Notes: generated by a model from the sequence alone, not told the origin. Positions 25,527 through 33,121 are shown, counted from the first letter of the stretch. The stretch: 35,388 bases of DNA from Oscillospiraceae bacterium (GCA_015063625.1 SVTT01000018.1:1-35388); one strand, 5' to 3'. Program-made: numbers and translations.

Positions 25527-26696
25527 ATGAATCATCAAAGTCAAAAAATTCTGTTATCTCTCATCAAAGAGCGTGTATGCGGCGGTGACGATTGTTTGGA
25601 TATCGGCAAGGAGCAGCTTTCACAAATGGGATCAGCTCTTTACCGTGACGCCAAGCGACACGATATGGCACATATTGTGGCTGATGTGCTGGAGAAGAAG
25701 CATGCCTTGTTTTCCGAGGAGGAGTGCTACGCGAAATTCCGAAAGCAGAAGATGCTGGCGGTGTTTCGCTATGAGAAAATTTGTCATGAATATCAGCAAA
25801 TTTGTGACGTTTTTGACCGAGAGCATATCCCATATCTGCCACTGAAGGGTGCCGTGATACGTCAATATTACCCTGAGCCTTGGATGAGAACCAGCTGCGA
25901 TATTGACATATTGGTGCACCAAGGGGATTTGGATCGTGCCTGCCGGGTGTTGGTGAGCGATCTTGCTTATCGAAAAGGCGAACAGGGTACGCATGATATA
26001 TCGCTTTATTCGCCGGGCGAGGTCCATCTTGAGCTGCACTATGCTTTGGTTGCCGAGCACAATGCGAGCGATCATGCGGCGATCTTAAAGAGGGTATGGG
26101 ATAGCACTGCATTATCCTCGGGTGACGGCTCTCGCTTTGAAATGAGCGACGAGATGTTTTTCTTCTATCATGTTGCGCATATGGCAAACCACATCGAGAT
26201 CGGTGGGTGCGGAATCCGACCTTTTTTGGATCTTTGGATACTGGAACACAGAGTTGAGCATGATGATGGCAAAAGAAATATCCTGCTGGAGCAAGGAAGA
26301 CTTCTGAAATTTGCTGATGTGGCACGACGGCTTGCCGAGGTTTGGTTTGGCGAGCTTGCGCATTGTGATGTGACACGCCAGCTTGAGCAATATGTTTTAC
26401 ATGGTGGTGTATACGGAACCCTCGGGAATCGCATTGCGATCCAGCAAAAAAAACGCGGCGGAAAAAAGGGATACATGCTCTCCAGAGTATTTATTTCCTA
26501 TGAGCTGCTTCAATATTATTACCCCGTTCTTCGAAAGCATAAGTGGCTATTTCCCTTCATGCAAATACGCAGATGGGGAAGGATACTGTTTGGGGGCGGC
26601 GTGAAGCGATCGGCAAGAGAGCTTGCCATCAATCAGCGCGTCACCAAGGAAGAGGCGGAGCGCACGGCGGCATTCCTTGCCGACATCGGATTATAA
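25527..26696 (+). CDS. Nucleotidyltransferase family protein (NTP_transf_5 type)
   Basis: A 389-residue cytosolic protein. Residues about 105-140 carry a nucleotidyltransferase-like active site, LPLKGAVIRQYYPEPWMRTSCDIDILV, with the DxD of the fold; a His/Glu-rich segment VHLELHYALV follows. Members are found in many polysaccharide and peptide clusters but have no proven reaction. It is the last gene of the operon, 30 bases after ugd, and a strong terminator lies 5 bases past its stop. AAGAGAGGG lies ahead of the ATG. It might adenylylate, or transfer a nucleotide or phospho-group to, a sugar or protein; nothing in the sequence settles this. Confidence 0.78.
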   Translation: MNHQSQKILLSLIKERVCGGDDCLDIGKEQLSQMGSALYRDAKRHDMAHIVADVLEKKHALFSEEECYAKFRKQKMLAVFRYEKICHEYQQICDVFDREHIPYLPLKGAVIRQYYPEPWMRTSCDIDILVHQGDLDRACRVLVSDLAYRKGEQGTHDISLYSPGEVHLELHYALVAEHNASDHAAILKRVWDSTALSSGDGSRFEMSDEMFFFYHVAHMANHIEIGGCGIRPFLDLWILEHRVEHDDGKRNILLEQGRLLKFADVARRLAEVWFGELAHCDVTRQLEQYVLHGGVYGTLGNRIAIQQKKRGGKKGYMLSRVFISYELLQYYYPVLRKHKWLFPFMQIRRWGRILFGGGVKRSARELAINQRVTKEEAERTAAFLADIGL

Positions 26697-26701
26697 AGCA
26701 G

Positions 26702-26742
26702 AACCGACGGATCGATCCGGGGATCGATCCGTCGGTTTTTTT
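26702..26742 (+). terminator. Strong intrinsic terminator of the polysaccharide operon
   Basis: Arms 26702-26717 and 26722-26737 pair perfectly over 16 bp with a 4-base loop and run into seven T residues (26736-26742). It begins 5 bases after the last gene's stop codon. Confidence 0.93.
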
Positions 26743-26876
26743 GTTTCGACAAAATTCTTGCTTGCATATACTGAAAATGGGCGGCGCGTCAGTGCGTGCT
26801 GATGCCGCGTGCCGCCGCTATTTCCGAGCGAATTTTGACCCCGTTTGGGGCGATCTCGGTGATCAAGGAGAAGAAT

Positions 26877-27128
26877 GTGAGCAATCAGAATGAAGCATTG
26901 TTTCGCTTTTTGAGCGGAGAGGATGCGAGTATGCGGCAGGGAGAGGTGACGCTTGACTGTCGGGGAGAGAGCGAGCGTCACAGTGACTGCTTGCACGGGC
27001 ACAGCCTTGCAATGGTGTATTCGCCCTGCCAGGCGTTTCGAAATATGCACGAGCCCGCAGAGGGTCTTTGTCGCGGCACGATATTCGCAGAGCTTGAAAA
27101 GCCTTTTATGGGTGGGAGGGGAAGATGA
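26877..27128 (+). CDS. cotJA: Spore coat protein CotJA
   Basis: An 83-residue spore-coat-associated protein. The hallmark C-terminal region is present: LAMVYSPCQAFRNMHEP, then AEGLCRGTIFAELEKPFMGG. CotJA and CotJC form a complex placed in the inner coat of Bacillus spores. The start is taken as GTG 26877 because AAGGAG stands 6-7 bases before it; the longer in-frame reading lacks a ribosome site. It overlaps cotJB by 4 bases. Its presence says that the organism makes endospores, or descends from one that did. Confidence 0.87.
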   Translation: MSNQNEALFRFLSGEDASMRQGEVTLDCRGESERHSDCLHGHSLAMVYSPCQAFRNMHEPAEGLCRGTIFAELEKPFMGGRGR

Positions 27129-27400
27129 TGAACGGCATGATGCAAAACGGTGACAGAAGCCGTCTGCTCCACCGTATCCAGGCAGAGGATTTTGCGCTTT
27201 ATGAGGTCGTGCTCTATCTCGATGCCTATCCGACCAACCAAAAGGCACTTGCCTTTTACGAGGAGCACAAAAGACTCCTTGCGGCACTCAAGGAGGAGTA
27301 CCACCAAAAATACGGTCCTCTGACCGTCTATGACAACCGCAACACGAGCGAATGGGATTGGGTCAAGGGTCCTTGGCCTTGGGAAAAGGAGGCGAACTGA
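27125..27400 (+). CDS. cotJB: Spore coat protein CotJB
   Basis: A 91-residue protein matching CotJB: LLHRIQAEDFALYEVVLYLDAYPTN, then ALAFYEEHKRLLAAL, and the aromatic end SEWDWVKGPWPWEKEAN. It is predicted to assemble in the coat with CotJA and CotJC. ATG 27125 and ATG 27128 are both possible; GGGAGGG at 27114-27120 fits either. It is followed 1 base later by cotJC. Confidence 0.92.
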   Translation: MMNGMMQNGDRSRLLHRIQAEDFALYEVVLYLDAYPTNQKALAFYEEHKRLLAALKEEYHQKYGPLTVYDNRNTSEWDWVKGPWPWEKEAN

Positions 27401-27401
27401 T

Positions 27402-27998
27402 ATGTGGATGTATGATAAGAAGCTGCAATATCCCGTCAAGATCAAAAACCCGAATGCCAACTTTGCCAAGATCATCATCAGTCAGCTTGGCGGTCCTGAC
27501 GGCGAGCTTGCCGCCTCCATGCGCTATTTGCATCAGCGCTATTCGATGCCGTACGATAAGGTCGTGGGGATCCTGACCGACGTGGGTACAGAGGAGCTGG
27601 CACACCTGGAGATGATCGCTGCCATCCTGTATCAGCTGACCAAAGGGCTTTCCCCCGAGGAGATCAAGAAGGCAGGAATGGATATCTATTTCGTCGACCA
27701 TACCGCAGGGCTTTATCCGGTGTCGGCAGCGGGTGTGCCCTTTGATATGAAGTATGTCGGCGTCAAGGGCGATGTCCTCGCCGATCTCAATGAGGACCTT
27801 GCCGCAGAGCAAAAGGCGAGAGTGACCTACGACAATATCCTGCGCATGGTGGACGATCCCGACGTGCGCGACCCGATCAAGTATCTGCGTCAGAGAGAGC
27901 TTGTGCACTATCAGCGCTTCGGTGATGCTATCCGCATTGCACAGGACCAGCTTGACAGCAGAAACTTTTACGCCATCAATCCCTCGTTTGACCGCTGA
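27402..27998 (+). CDS. cotJC: Spore coat protein CotJC, manganese catalase family
   Basis: A 198-residue ferritin-like four-helix protein of the manganese catalase family. Metal ligands lie in ELAASMRYLHQRY, EELAHLEMIAA, EDLAAEQKARVTYD and RELVHYQRF. CotJC is a coat component and may remove hydrogen peroxide. The ATG at 27402 is set by AAAAGGAGG at 27385-27393. An upstream in-frame extension has no ribosome site. Confidence 0.93.
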   Translation: MWMYDKKLQYPVKIKNPNANFAKIIISQLGGPDGELAASMRYLHQRYSMPYDKVVGILTDVGTEELAHLEMIAAILYQLTKGLSPEEIKKAGMDIYFVDHTAGLYPVSAAGVPFDMKYVGVKGDVLADLNEDLAAEQKARVTYDNILRMVDDPDVRDPIKYLRQRELVHYQRFGDAIRIAQDQLDSRNFYAINPSFDR

Positions 27999-28086
27999 CA
28001 TCCTCTCTGTTAAGAGTCGAACACGCCTGCGGTGCATTTTGCGGGCATCTTTGCCCCTGCGCTCTCGGTTCTAAGCGAACAGAACG

Positions 28087-28124
28087 ATACCCCGTCGCGC
28101 CTTTGTGGCGCGACGGGGTATTTT
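28087..28124 (+). terminator. Intrinsic terminator of cotJABC
   Basis: A perfect 15-bp GC-rich stem (28087-28101 with 28107-28121) with a 5-base loop and a short T4 tail. It lies about 90 bases after the cotJC stop. Confidence 0.8.
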
Positions 28125-28166
28125 GCGATCACAAGGCGGGAATTGATCGAGTGTTGCGGATGAGTC

Positions 28167-28195
28167 TTGACATTTTTTGGCGGATTCTTTATAAT
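28167..28195 (+). promoter_or_regulatory. Consensus sigma-A promoter of the ABC transporter gene
   Basis: TTGACA (28167-28172) and TATAAT (28190-28195) are perfect with a 17-base spacer. Transcription should start near 28202, about 28 bases before the ATG. Confidence 0.88.
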
Positions 28196-28229
28196 AGAGC
28201 ATATACCGATCAAAGGGAAAGGAAAACTT

Positions 28230-29942
28230 ATGTTAAAGCGCTTTCTTGCCTATTACCGCCCCCATAAACGAATCTTCCTCCTTGACATGCTGGCTTCCTT
28301 GCTCGTTTCCTTGGTAGGCATTTTTTATCCCATCGTCACCCGCACGATGCTCAATGACCTGATCCCCAATCGCAATTACCGCATGGTGGTCATCTTTGGC
28401 CTGACGCTTTTCGGACTTTACTTCATCCGTATGCTGCTCAATTATTTTATCCAGTATTACGGGCATGTGATGGGCGTGCGTATGCAGGCGCAGATGCGCA
28501 GCGACATGTTCCGACATCTTGAAACGCTGCCCTTTTCCTATTTTGACGATCACGAAACGGGCAAGATCATGTCGCGCATGACCAACGACCTGATGGAGGT
28601 CAGCGAGCTGGCGCACCACGGACCCGAGAATCTGATCATTTCCACGGTGTCGATCATCCTTTCCTTTATTTATCTTTCCACTATCAACATCTGGCTCACG
28701 CTGCTCATTTTTGCCTGTGCCCCATTGCTGCTGGTCGTTTCCTTCTCGTTGCGCCGCCGTATGCGACGAGCCTTCACCGAGAGCCGCAAGGCGGTCGCCG
28801 AGATCAATGCCGCGCTGGAGAGCAGCATCTCCGGTATTCGTGTCACTAAGGCATATCATAACGCGCAAAAGGAGCACGAAAAATTTGAGGTGGGCAATGG
28901 CAACTTTGTCAAGTCGCGCCGTGCCGCATACAAGGCGATGGGGCAGTTCCATTCGGGAACCTCCTTCATCACCGATGTGTTCAACGTCGTGGTGCTGATC
29001 GCGGGCGGTCTGTTCCTTTACAACGGGCAGATCCTGTTTGGAGATTACTCTGCCTTCATTGTGTCGGTGGGACTTTTTATCACCCCTGTGATGACACTGA
29101 TCAATTTCATGGAGCAGTATGAGAGTGGCGTGACGGGCTTTACCCGTTTCCTTGAGATCATGGACGCCGTTCCCGAGCAGGATGCCGAGCGCGCCGTTGA
29201 GATCGGCAGGGTGGAGGGGCATATCGAGCTTGTGGACGTGCACTGCAGCTATGACGGAAAGCGCGAGATCCTTGATGGGATCGATCTGGATGTCAAGGCG
29301 GGCAAGACCCTTGCCCTGGTGGGTCCCTCGGGTGGAGGCAAGACCACCATTTGCCATCTGATCCCTCATTTTTATGAGATATCCGAGGGTAAGATCCTGC
29401 TTGACGGCAAGGATATCAAGGACATCAGCCGCGAGTCACTCCGCCGCAATATCGGCATCGTGCAGCAGGATGTGTATCTGTTCAATGCCACCATTCGCGA
29501 GAACATTCTTTACGGCAGACAGGATGCCACCGAGGAGGAGATCATCGAGGCGGCGAAGCGCGCCAATATTCACGACTACGTCATGTCGCTTGAAAACGGC
29601 TACGATACCGAGATCGGTGAGCGCGGCGTGCGCCTTTCGGGCGGACAGAAGCAGCGACTCTCCATTGCTCGCGTGTTCCTCAAAAATCCTCCCATCCTCA
29701 TTCTGGATGAGGCGACCAGTGCGCTGGACAACGCCACCGAGATCCTCATTCAAGAGGCGCTTGATGAGCTTTGCAAGGGCAGGACCACCATCGTGGTTGC
29801 CCATCGGCTTTCCACCATTCAACATGCCGATGAGATCGCGGTCGTAACCGACGGTGTGATCGCAGAATGCGGCACGCACCGAGAGCTGCTTGAAAAAAAT
29901 GGGATCTATGCCTCGCTTCATCGCAGTCAGTTCCGTTCCTAG
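28230..29942 (+). CDS. ABC exporter half-transporter (permease plus ATPase)
   Basis: A 570-residue type IV ABC exporter. Six membrane helices span about 15-300, followed by a nucleotide-binding domain with Walker A GPSGGGKTT, a Q-loop, signature LSGGQKQRLSIAR, Walker B ILILDEATSALD and the H-loop VVAHRLSTI. It should work as a homodimer or pair with another half-transporter to export a lipid, drug or peptide. Start ATG 28230 is set by AAAGGGAAAGG and by the promoter at 28167-28195; an in-frame codon further upstream overlaps the promoter. It stands alone between two terminators, so its substrate cannot be read from context. Confidence 0.92.
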   Translation: MLKRFLAYYRPHKRIFLLDMLASLLVSLVGIFYPIVTRTMLNDLIPNRNYRMVVIFGLTLFGLYFIRMLLNYFIQYYGHVMGVRMQAQMRSDMFRHLETLPFSYFDDHETGKIMSRMTNDLMEVSELAHHGPENLIISTVSIILSFIYLSTINIWLTLLIFACAPLLLVVSFSLRRRMRRAFTESRKAVAEINAALESSISGIRVTKAYHNAQKEHEKFEVGNGNFVKSRRAAYKAMGQFHSGTSFITDVFNVVVLIAGGLFLYNGQILFGDYSAFIVSVGLFITPVMTLINFMEQYESGVTGFTRFLEIMDAVPEQDAERAVEIGRVEGHIELVDVHCSYDGKREILDGIDLDVKAGKTLALVGPSGGGKTTICHLIPHFYEISEGKILLDGKDIKDISRESLRRNIGIVQQDVYLFNATIRENILYGRQDATEEEIIEAAKRANIHDYVMSLENGYDTEIGERGVRLSGGQKQRLSIARVFLKNPPILILDEATSALDNATEILIQEALDELCKGRTTIVVAHRLSTIQHADEIAVVTDGVIAECGTHRELLEKNGIYASLHRSQFRS

Positions 29943-30173
29943 GCTCTTTGAAAAAACGACGGGGGATACAGGGTGGTTTTCTTAGGCGAGTTGAACACGC
30001 ACGCTCGAAAGACCTCTGTTTTCGGCCTCCTCGACGACCTCTTTTCGGCAACCCGTTTGTTGGCATCCTCGCGGCACGTTTGGACATGATCAAACCCGAT
30101 GGGGGTCGGCGCCCTCGACGACCCGTTCACGGATGCCGCTTGTCCGGAGCTTCGCTTCGGGTCCCCTATACAA
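29943..30173. other. Intergenic stretch with a dispersed repeat
   Basis: No gene with a ribosome site is seen. Positions 30101-30150 match 34991-35040 at about 36 of 50 positions (22 of the first 25). The shared core GGGTCGGC..CCCTCGACGACCCG can form a 6-bp hairpin. This looks like a dispersed intergenic palindromic element. Confidence 0.55.
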
Positions 30174-30229
30174 ACAGAAAAAGCAGACACGCAAGACGGA
30201 AAAATCTTGTGTGTCTGCTCTTTTTCTGT
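30174..30229. terminator. Long bidirectional terminator
   Basis: Arms 30174-30196 and 30205-30229 pair over about 23 bp with one G-U pair and a 2-base bulge, closing on an 8-base loop. The outer arms are A5 and T5 tracts, so it can stop transcription from either side. Confidence 0.8.
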
Positions 30230-30404
30230 TAGTGATGTTTTTGCTATCGCAAAAGTGATGTTATTCGCTTCGCTCATAATGATATTGCTCGCCAAGGCTC
30301 GCAGTGATGTGATGTTTGCCCACTGTGCCGAAGGCACAACATCATTCACGCAGTGAACATCACAAGGTGAAGCCGACATCACTTGCCCGTAAGGGCAAAC
30401 ATCG
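30230..30404. repeat. Array of small hairpins joined by GTGATGTT/AACATCAC motifs
   Basis: The stretch holds a chain of short stem-loops: 30239-30254 (6 bp, 4-base loop), 30311-30343 (outer GATGTT/AACATC and inner 5-7 bp stem with a GAA loop) and 30383-30398 (6 bp, 4-base loop). They are separated by GTGATGTT at about 30232, 30255 and 30308 and the reverse form near 30338, 30356 and 30398. It is not a CRISPR: units are palindromic, unequal and lack unique spacers. Confidence 0.6.
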
Positions 30405-30405
30405 T

Positions 30406-30439
30406 ATAGCGTGATACTCCGTTAAGAGCATCACGCTAT
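30406..30439 (-). terminator. Hairpin at the 3' end of the C-GCAxxG-C-C gene
   Basis: Arms 30406-30419 and 30426-30439 pair over 14 bp with one mismatch and a 6-base loop, starting 1 base beyond the stop codon on the minus strand. The following T-tract is weak on the minus strand and better on the plus strand (TTTTAT). Confidence 0.6.
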
Positions 30440-30440
30440 T

Positions 30441-30893
30441 TTATCGGTGTGTCGCAATATACGACTCTAAAATATCCGCCGCTTCGCCCACCAGCTCGGC
30501 GCAGGGGCGTTTTTTGTAGTAGTCGGCGGTGCGGGCGTCGGGCTTGGGCGCCATGTCGTTCCCGATCTCGCCAAGCAGCTCGCGACAGATCATACTGCCC
30601 CCGCAGCGGGAGCGAAATTCTGCACAAAGCTCCTGCACGTCGCGGTAAAGTGCGGCTTTTTGCACGTCGTCCCCGGGAGCGTCGTAGCCAAAGAGTGTGC
30701 CGAGAGTCAGGCACATGCCCGATACGGCACCGCAGACCTCGCGCTGTCTGCCAAAGCCGCCTCCGAAGGGGGAAGCCATGCGCGCGGCGGCGTCCTTTTC
30801 AATACCTGTGAGATCGCAAAAGGCGAGAAATACCGCTTGCGCGCAGTTATAGCCCTCTTTAAAAAATGCAATCGCTTGATCCCTTCTGCTCAT
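30441..30893 (-). CDS. C-GCAxxG-C-C family (redox-active) protein
   Basis: A 150-residue soluble protein of the C-GCAxxG-C-C family. Conserved cysteines are at 17 (GYNCAQAV), 54 (REVCGAVSG), 61, 90, 97 and 103, with FGGGFGR at 43-49. The family is thought to bind metal or a redox centre but has no firm function. GGAGGTGA lies 4 bases before the ATG at 30893. It has its own promoter upstream. Confidence 0.9.
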   Translation of the reverse strand: MSRRDQAIAFFKEGYNCAQAVFLAFCDLTGIEKDAAARMASPFGGGFGRQREVCGAVSGMCLTLGTLFGYDAPGDDVQKAALYRDVQELCAEFRSRCGGSMICRELLGEIGNDMAPKPDARTADYYKKRPCAELVGEAADILESYIATHR

Positions 30894-30923
30894 AGGGTCA
30901 CCTCCGCAGCATATGATGGTATT

Positions 30924-30952
30924 ATTTTAGCATATTTTGGCGTAGGATGCAA
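30924..30952 (-). promoter_or_regulatory. Promoter of the C-GCAxxG-C-C gene
   Basis: On the minus strand TTGCAT (30947-30952), a 17-base spacer and TAAAAT (30924-30929) preceded by TGC. Four of six and five of six matches to consensus, well placed about 30 bases before the ATG. Confidence 0.6.
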
Positions 30953-30973
30953 GACGGGGCTTGAGATTTTGCC

Positions 30974-31012
30974 AAAAAAAGCGCGGATGCACACAGTGCA
31001 TCCGCGCTTTTT
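30974..31012. terminator. Bidirectional terminator after the symporter gene
   Basis: A perfect 13-bp stem (30980-30992 with 30996-31008) with a 3-base loop is flanked by A7 and T5 tracts. It lies just past the stop of the minus-strand symporter gene at 31016 and shields the next gene from read-through. Confidence 0.9.
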
Positions 31013-31015
31013 GGA

Positions 31016-32641
31016 TTATCCGAGCGAATCGGTAATATCGGTGGTCACAGAACGGTCAAAGCAGCCGAAGATCTCCTCGGTCTTCTCGGGGACCCATTTT
31101 TGCGTGAAGGCGCTGACGAGAGGAACGATGCAAAGCCCTGCCAGCATGGCAAAGACGCCCGAGTAGAGCGAGTTCTTGAAGATAAATCCGAAGAAGCCGC
31201 CGCTGACGGTAAAGACCTTCATGCTGATCAGAAGCTGCACGATCTCGAGCCCTGCACCGAACACAAAGCAGGCGGCGACGGCAGGCTTGGAGATCCTTTT
31301 GCTGTAAAGCCCGTAGAGGAAGGGGGCGAGGAAGGCACCCGCAAGTGCGCCCCAGGAAACGCCCATCATCTGCGCGATAAAGACAGAATCTGCCCAAACG
31401 GTGTCCTTTAGGATCGCAATGACCGCCGACAGCGCGACAAAGAAGACGATCAGAAGGCGCATGGCAAGCACCGATTTTTGTTCATCCACCTTCTTTTCCT
31501 TCTTTTTGTTGGCAAGAGGCAGGATCACGTCAAGCGCCAGTGTTGACGAAGAGGTCAGCGCAAGAGAGGAGAGGGTGGACATGGATGCCGAAAGCACCAG
31601 CACGATGACCAGAGCAATGATGATGGCGGGCAGAGAGGAGAGCATGGTGGGGATAATGCGGTCGTTCATCACGACGCCGCCCACGATGCCGTCCTTGTAG
31701 ATGGCGGGGTTTTCGCTGTAAAGTCTGCCAAAGCCGCCGAGGAAGTAGCAGCCGCCTGCCACAACGATGGCGAAAACGGTGGAGATCACGGTGCCCTTTT
31801 TAATGGCGTCCTCGTTTTTGATCGAGTAGAACTTGCCGACCATCTGGGGAAGCCCCCACGTGCCGAGTGAGGTCAGCAGTACGACCACCATCAGGTAGAG
31901 GGGCTGCGTGCCGAAGAAGGAGGTGAAGGCGCCTGCCTGACCTGCGGTTTCCGGGTAAGCAGAGGGAACCTTGGAGAGGTTGAAGATCGCCTCGCCCGCG
32001 CCGCCGTTGGCGTTCAGCACTGCGGCAATGACCACCACAATGCCCACAAGCATGATCAAGCCTTGAATGAAATCGTTGATGGCGGTTGCCATGTAGCCGC
32101 CGAAGATGACGTAAACACCGGTCAGCGCTGCCATGACCACGACCACGATCCAGTAGGGAATATGGAATGCAGAGTTAAAAAGACCCGAAAGACCGTTGTA
32201 AAGCGATGCGGTGTAGGGGATCAGAAAGATAAACACGATGAAGGAGGCTGCGATCTTCAGTGCAGGGGAGCCGTAGCGCTTCTCGAAAAAGTCGGGCATG
32301 GTGCGCGAGCCGAGGGCCTGCGTCATGATGCGCGTGCGGCGGCCGAGAATGACCCATGCAAGAAGCGAGCCGATGAAGGCATTTCCAAGACCGATCCAGG
32401 TAGAGGCAAGACCGAAGTTCCAGCCAAACTGTCCTGCGTAGCCGACAAAGATCACCGCCGAAAAGTAGGAGGTGCCGAAGGCAAATGCAGTGAGCCAGGG
32501 ACCGACGCTTCGACCACCCAGCACGAAGCCGTTGACGTTGGTGGCATGGCGACGGCAATAGATGCCGACGAAGATCATAAGCCCAAAGAAGAGCAGAATG
32601 AAAGGGAGGGTAACGAGTGCATTTGTGAGTTGCGGTGACAT
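31016..32641 (-). CDS. Sodium:solute symporter family transporter
   Basis: A 541-residue integral membrane protein of the sodium/solute symporter (SSS) family with about thirteen hydrophobic segments. Seen: GGRSVGPWLTAFAFGTSYFSAVIFVGYAGQFG near the N-terminus and LSASMSTLSSLALTSSSTLALDV in the Na-binding region about two-thirds along. The ATG at 32641 is preferred because AAAGG stands 9 bases ahead; ATGs at 32647 and 32650 are close alternatives. A T-box riboswitch lies directly upstream, so expression should rise when one tRNA is uncharged. This argues that the substrate is an amino acid or close relative, and the likely specifier codon UAC points to tyrosine. Confidence 0.9.
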   Translation of the reverse strand: MSPQLTNALVTLPFILLFFGLMIFVGIYCRRHATNVNGFVLGGRSVGPWLTAFAFGTSYFSAVIFVGYAGQFGWNFGLASTWIGLGNAFIGSLLAWVILGRRTRIMTQALGSRTMPDFFEKRYGSPALKIAASFIVFIFLIPYTASLYNGLSGLFNSAFHIPYWIVVVVMAALTGVYVIFGGYMATAINDFIQGLIMLVGIVVVIAAVLNANGGAGEAIFNLSKVPSAYPETAGQAGAFTSFFGTQPLYLMVVVLLTSLGTWGLPQMVGKFYSIKNEDAIKKGTVISTVFAIVVAGGCYFLGGFGRLYSENPAIYKDGIVGGVVMNDRIIPTMLSSLPAIIIALVIVLVLSASMSTLSSLALTSSSTLALDVILPLANKKKEKKVDEQKSVLAMRLLIVFFVALSAVIAILKDTVWADSVFIAQMMGVSWGALAGAFLAPFLYGLYSKRISKPAVAACFVFGAGLEIVQLLISMKVFTVSGGFFGFIFKNSLYSGVFAMLAGLCIVPLVSAFTQKWVPEKTEEIFGCFDRSVTTDITDSLG

Positions 32642-32684
32642 AAACATCATCCTTTCTTCAGAGTGTACAGAGTGACGTAAATAC

Positions 32685-32719
32685 AAAAAACCGCCCCTCT
32701 GCCAAAACAGCGAGGGCGG
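32685..32719 (-). terminator. T-box-controlled terminator
   Basis: On the minus strand CCGCCCTC pairs with GAGGGGCGG (one bulge), followed by six T residues (32685-32690). The 5' arm can instead pair with the GAGGTGG of the T-box to form the antiterminator. Confidence 0.85.
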
Positions 32720-32954
32720 ATCAGAACGATACGCGGTACCACCTCATTTTACCGTGCTCTCACGGGCACGGCCTCCTTGACACAAGCATGTCATTTCGCG
32801 GTAACGGGCGACCCCGTCACAGCCTACCGGGCAGTTGCCTTTCGGTGTGCAGCTCTCGAAATGTATTCGGAACAGTGCCCCTACCGCCTTACACCACCCG
32901 ACGGCTCTCTATGCGTGAGCGCTGAACCTACTGATTTTCGGTCATAGCCTTTAT
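32685..32954 (-). promoter_or_regulatory. T-box riboswitch leader, probable tyrosine specifier
   Basis: The minus strand carries the conserved T-box GAGGTGGTACCGCG (within 32732-32746). Upstream are an AGAGAG motif of stem I at about 32905-32910, a GGTGGTGTAAGG apical region, and stem III (32752-32757 with 32766-32771). A GAATACATTTCGAGAG segment places codon UAC at 32863-32865 followed by A, the usual specifier setting. The terminator is at 32685-32719. Uncharged tRNA should stabilise the antiterminator and allow transcription of the symporter. Confidence 0.88.
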
Positions 32955-32960
32955 GCTGAA

Positions 32961-32989
32961 AGTTTAGCACACCAAAATCGGTTTGTCAA
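32961..32989 (-). promoter_or_regulatory. Promoter of the T-box/symporter transcript
   Basis: On the minus strand TTGACA (32984-32989), a 17-base spacer and TAAACT (32961-32966). The transcript should begin near 32954. Confidence 0.8.
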
Positions 32990-33021
32990 GCGTTTTTTAA
33001 ATTTTTATGCAAATTTTTGAA

Positions 33022-33061
33022 AAAAGGAAGGCGTGCGACCGCAGTGTGCGGACCGCACGCC
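33022..33061 (-). terminator. Terminator of the MBL/methyltransferase operon
   Basis: A two-part stem (33030-33037 with 33054-33061, and an inner 5-bp stem with a 3-base loop) is followed on the minus strand by TTCCTTTTTT. It lies about 60 bases after the methyltransferase-like gene. Confidence 0.75.
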
Positions 33062-33121
33062 CATAGCCACACGGGTGCATGTGTCTTGAAAACTGCTGAG
33101 GATCAAGGTATTCGGTCGGGC

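Noticed and set aside
26749-26772. Possible sporulation sigma promoter (CATATACT at 26765-26772) before cotJA
   Set aside because: The -10-like string has no -35 partner at the right distance for sigma-E or sigma-K, so it is not called.
28233-29369. Long minus-strand frame opposite the ABC transporter
   Set aside because: His/Asp-rich nonsense product; the plus strand holds all ABC motifs.
30230-30440. Considered as a CRISPR array
   Set aside because: Units are short, palindromic and unequal, without repeats of constant length or unique spacers; no cas gene is near.
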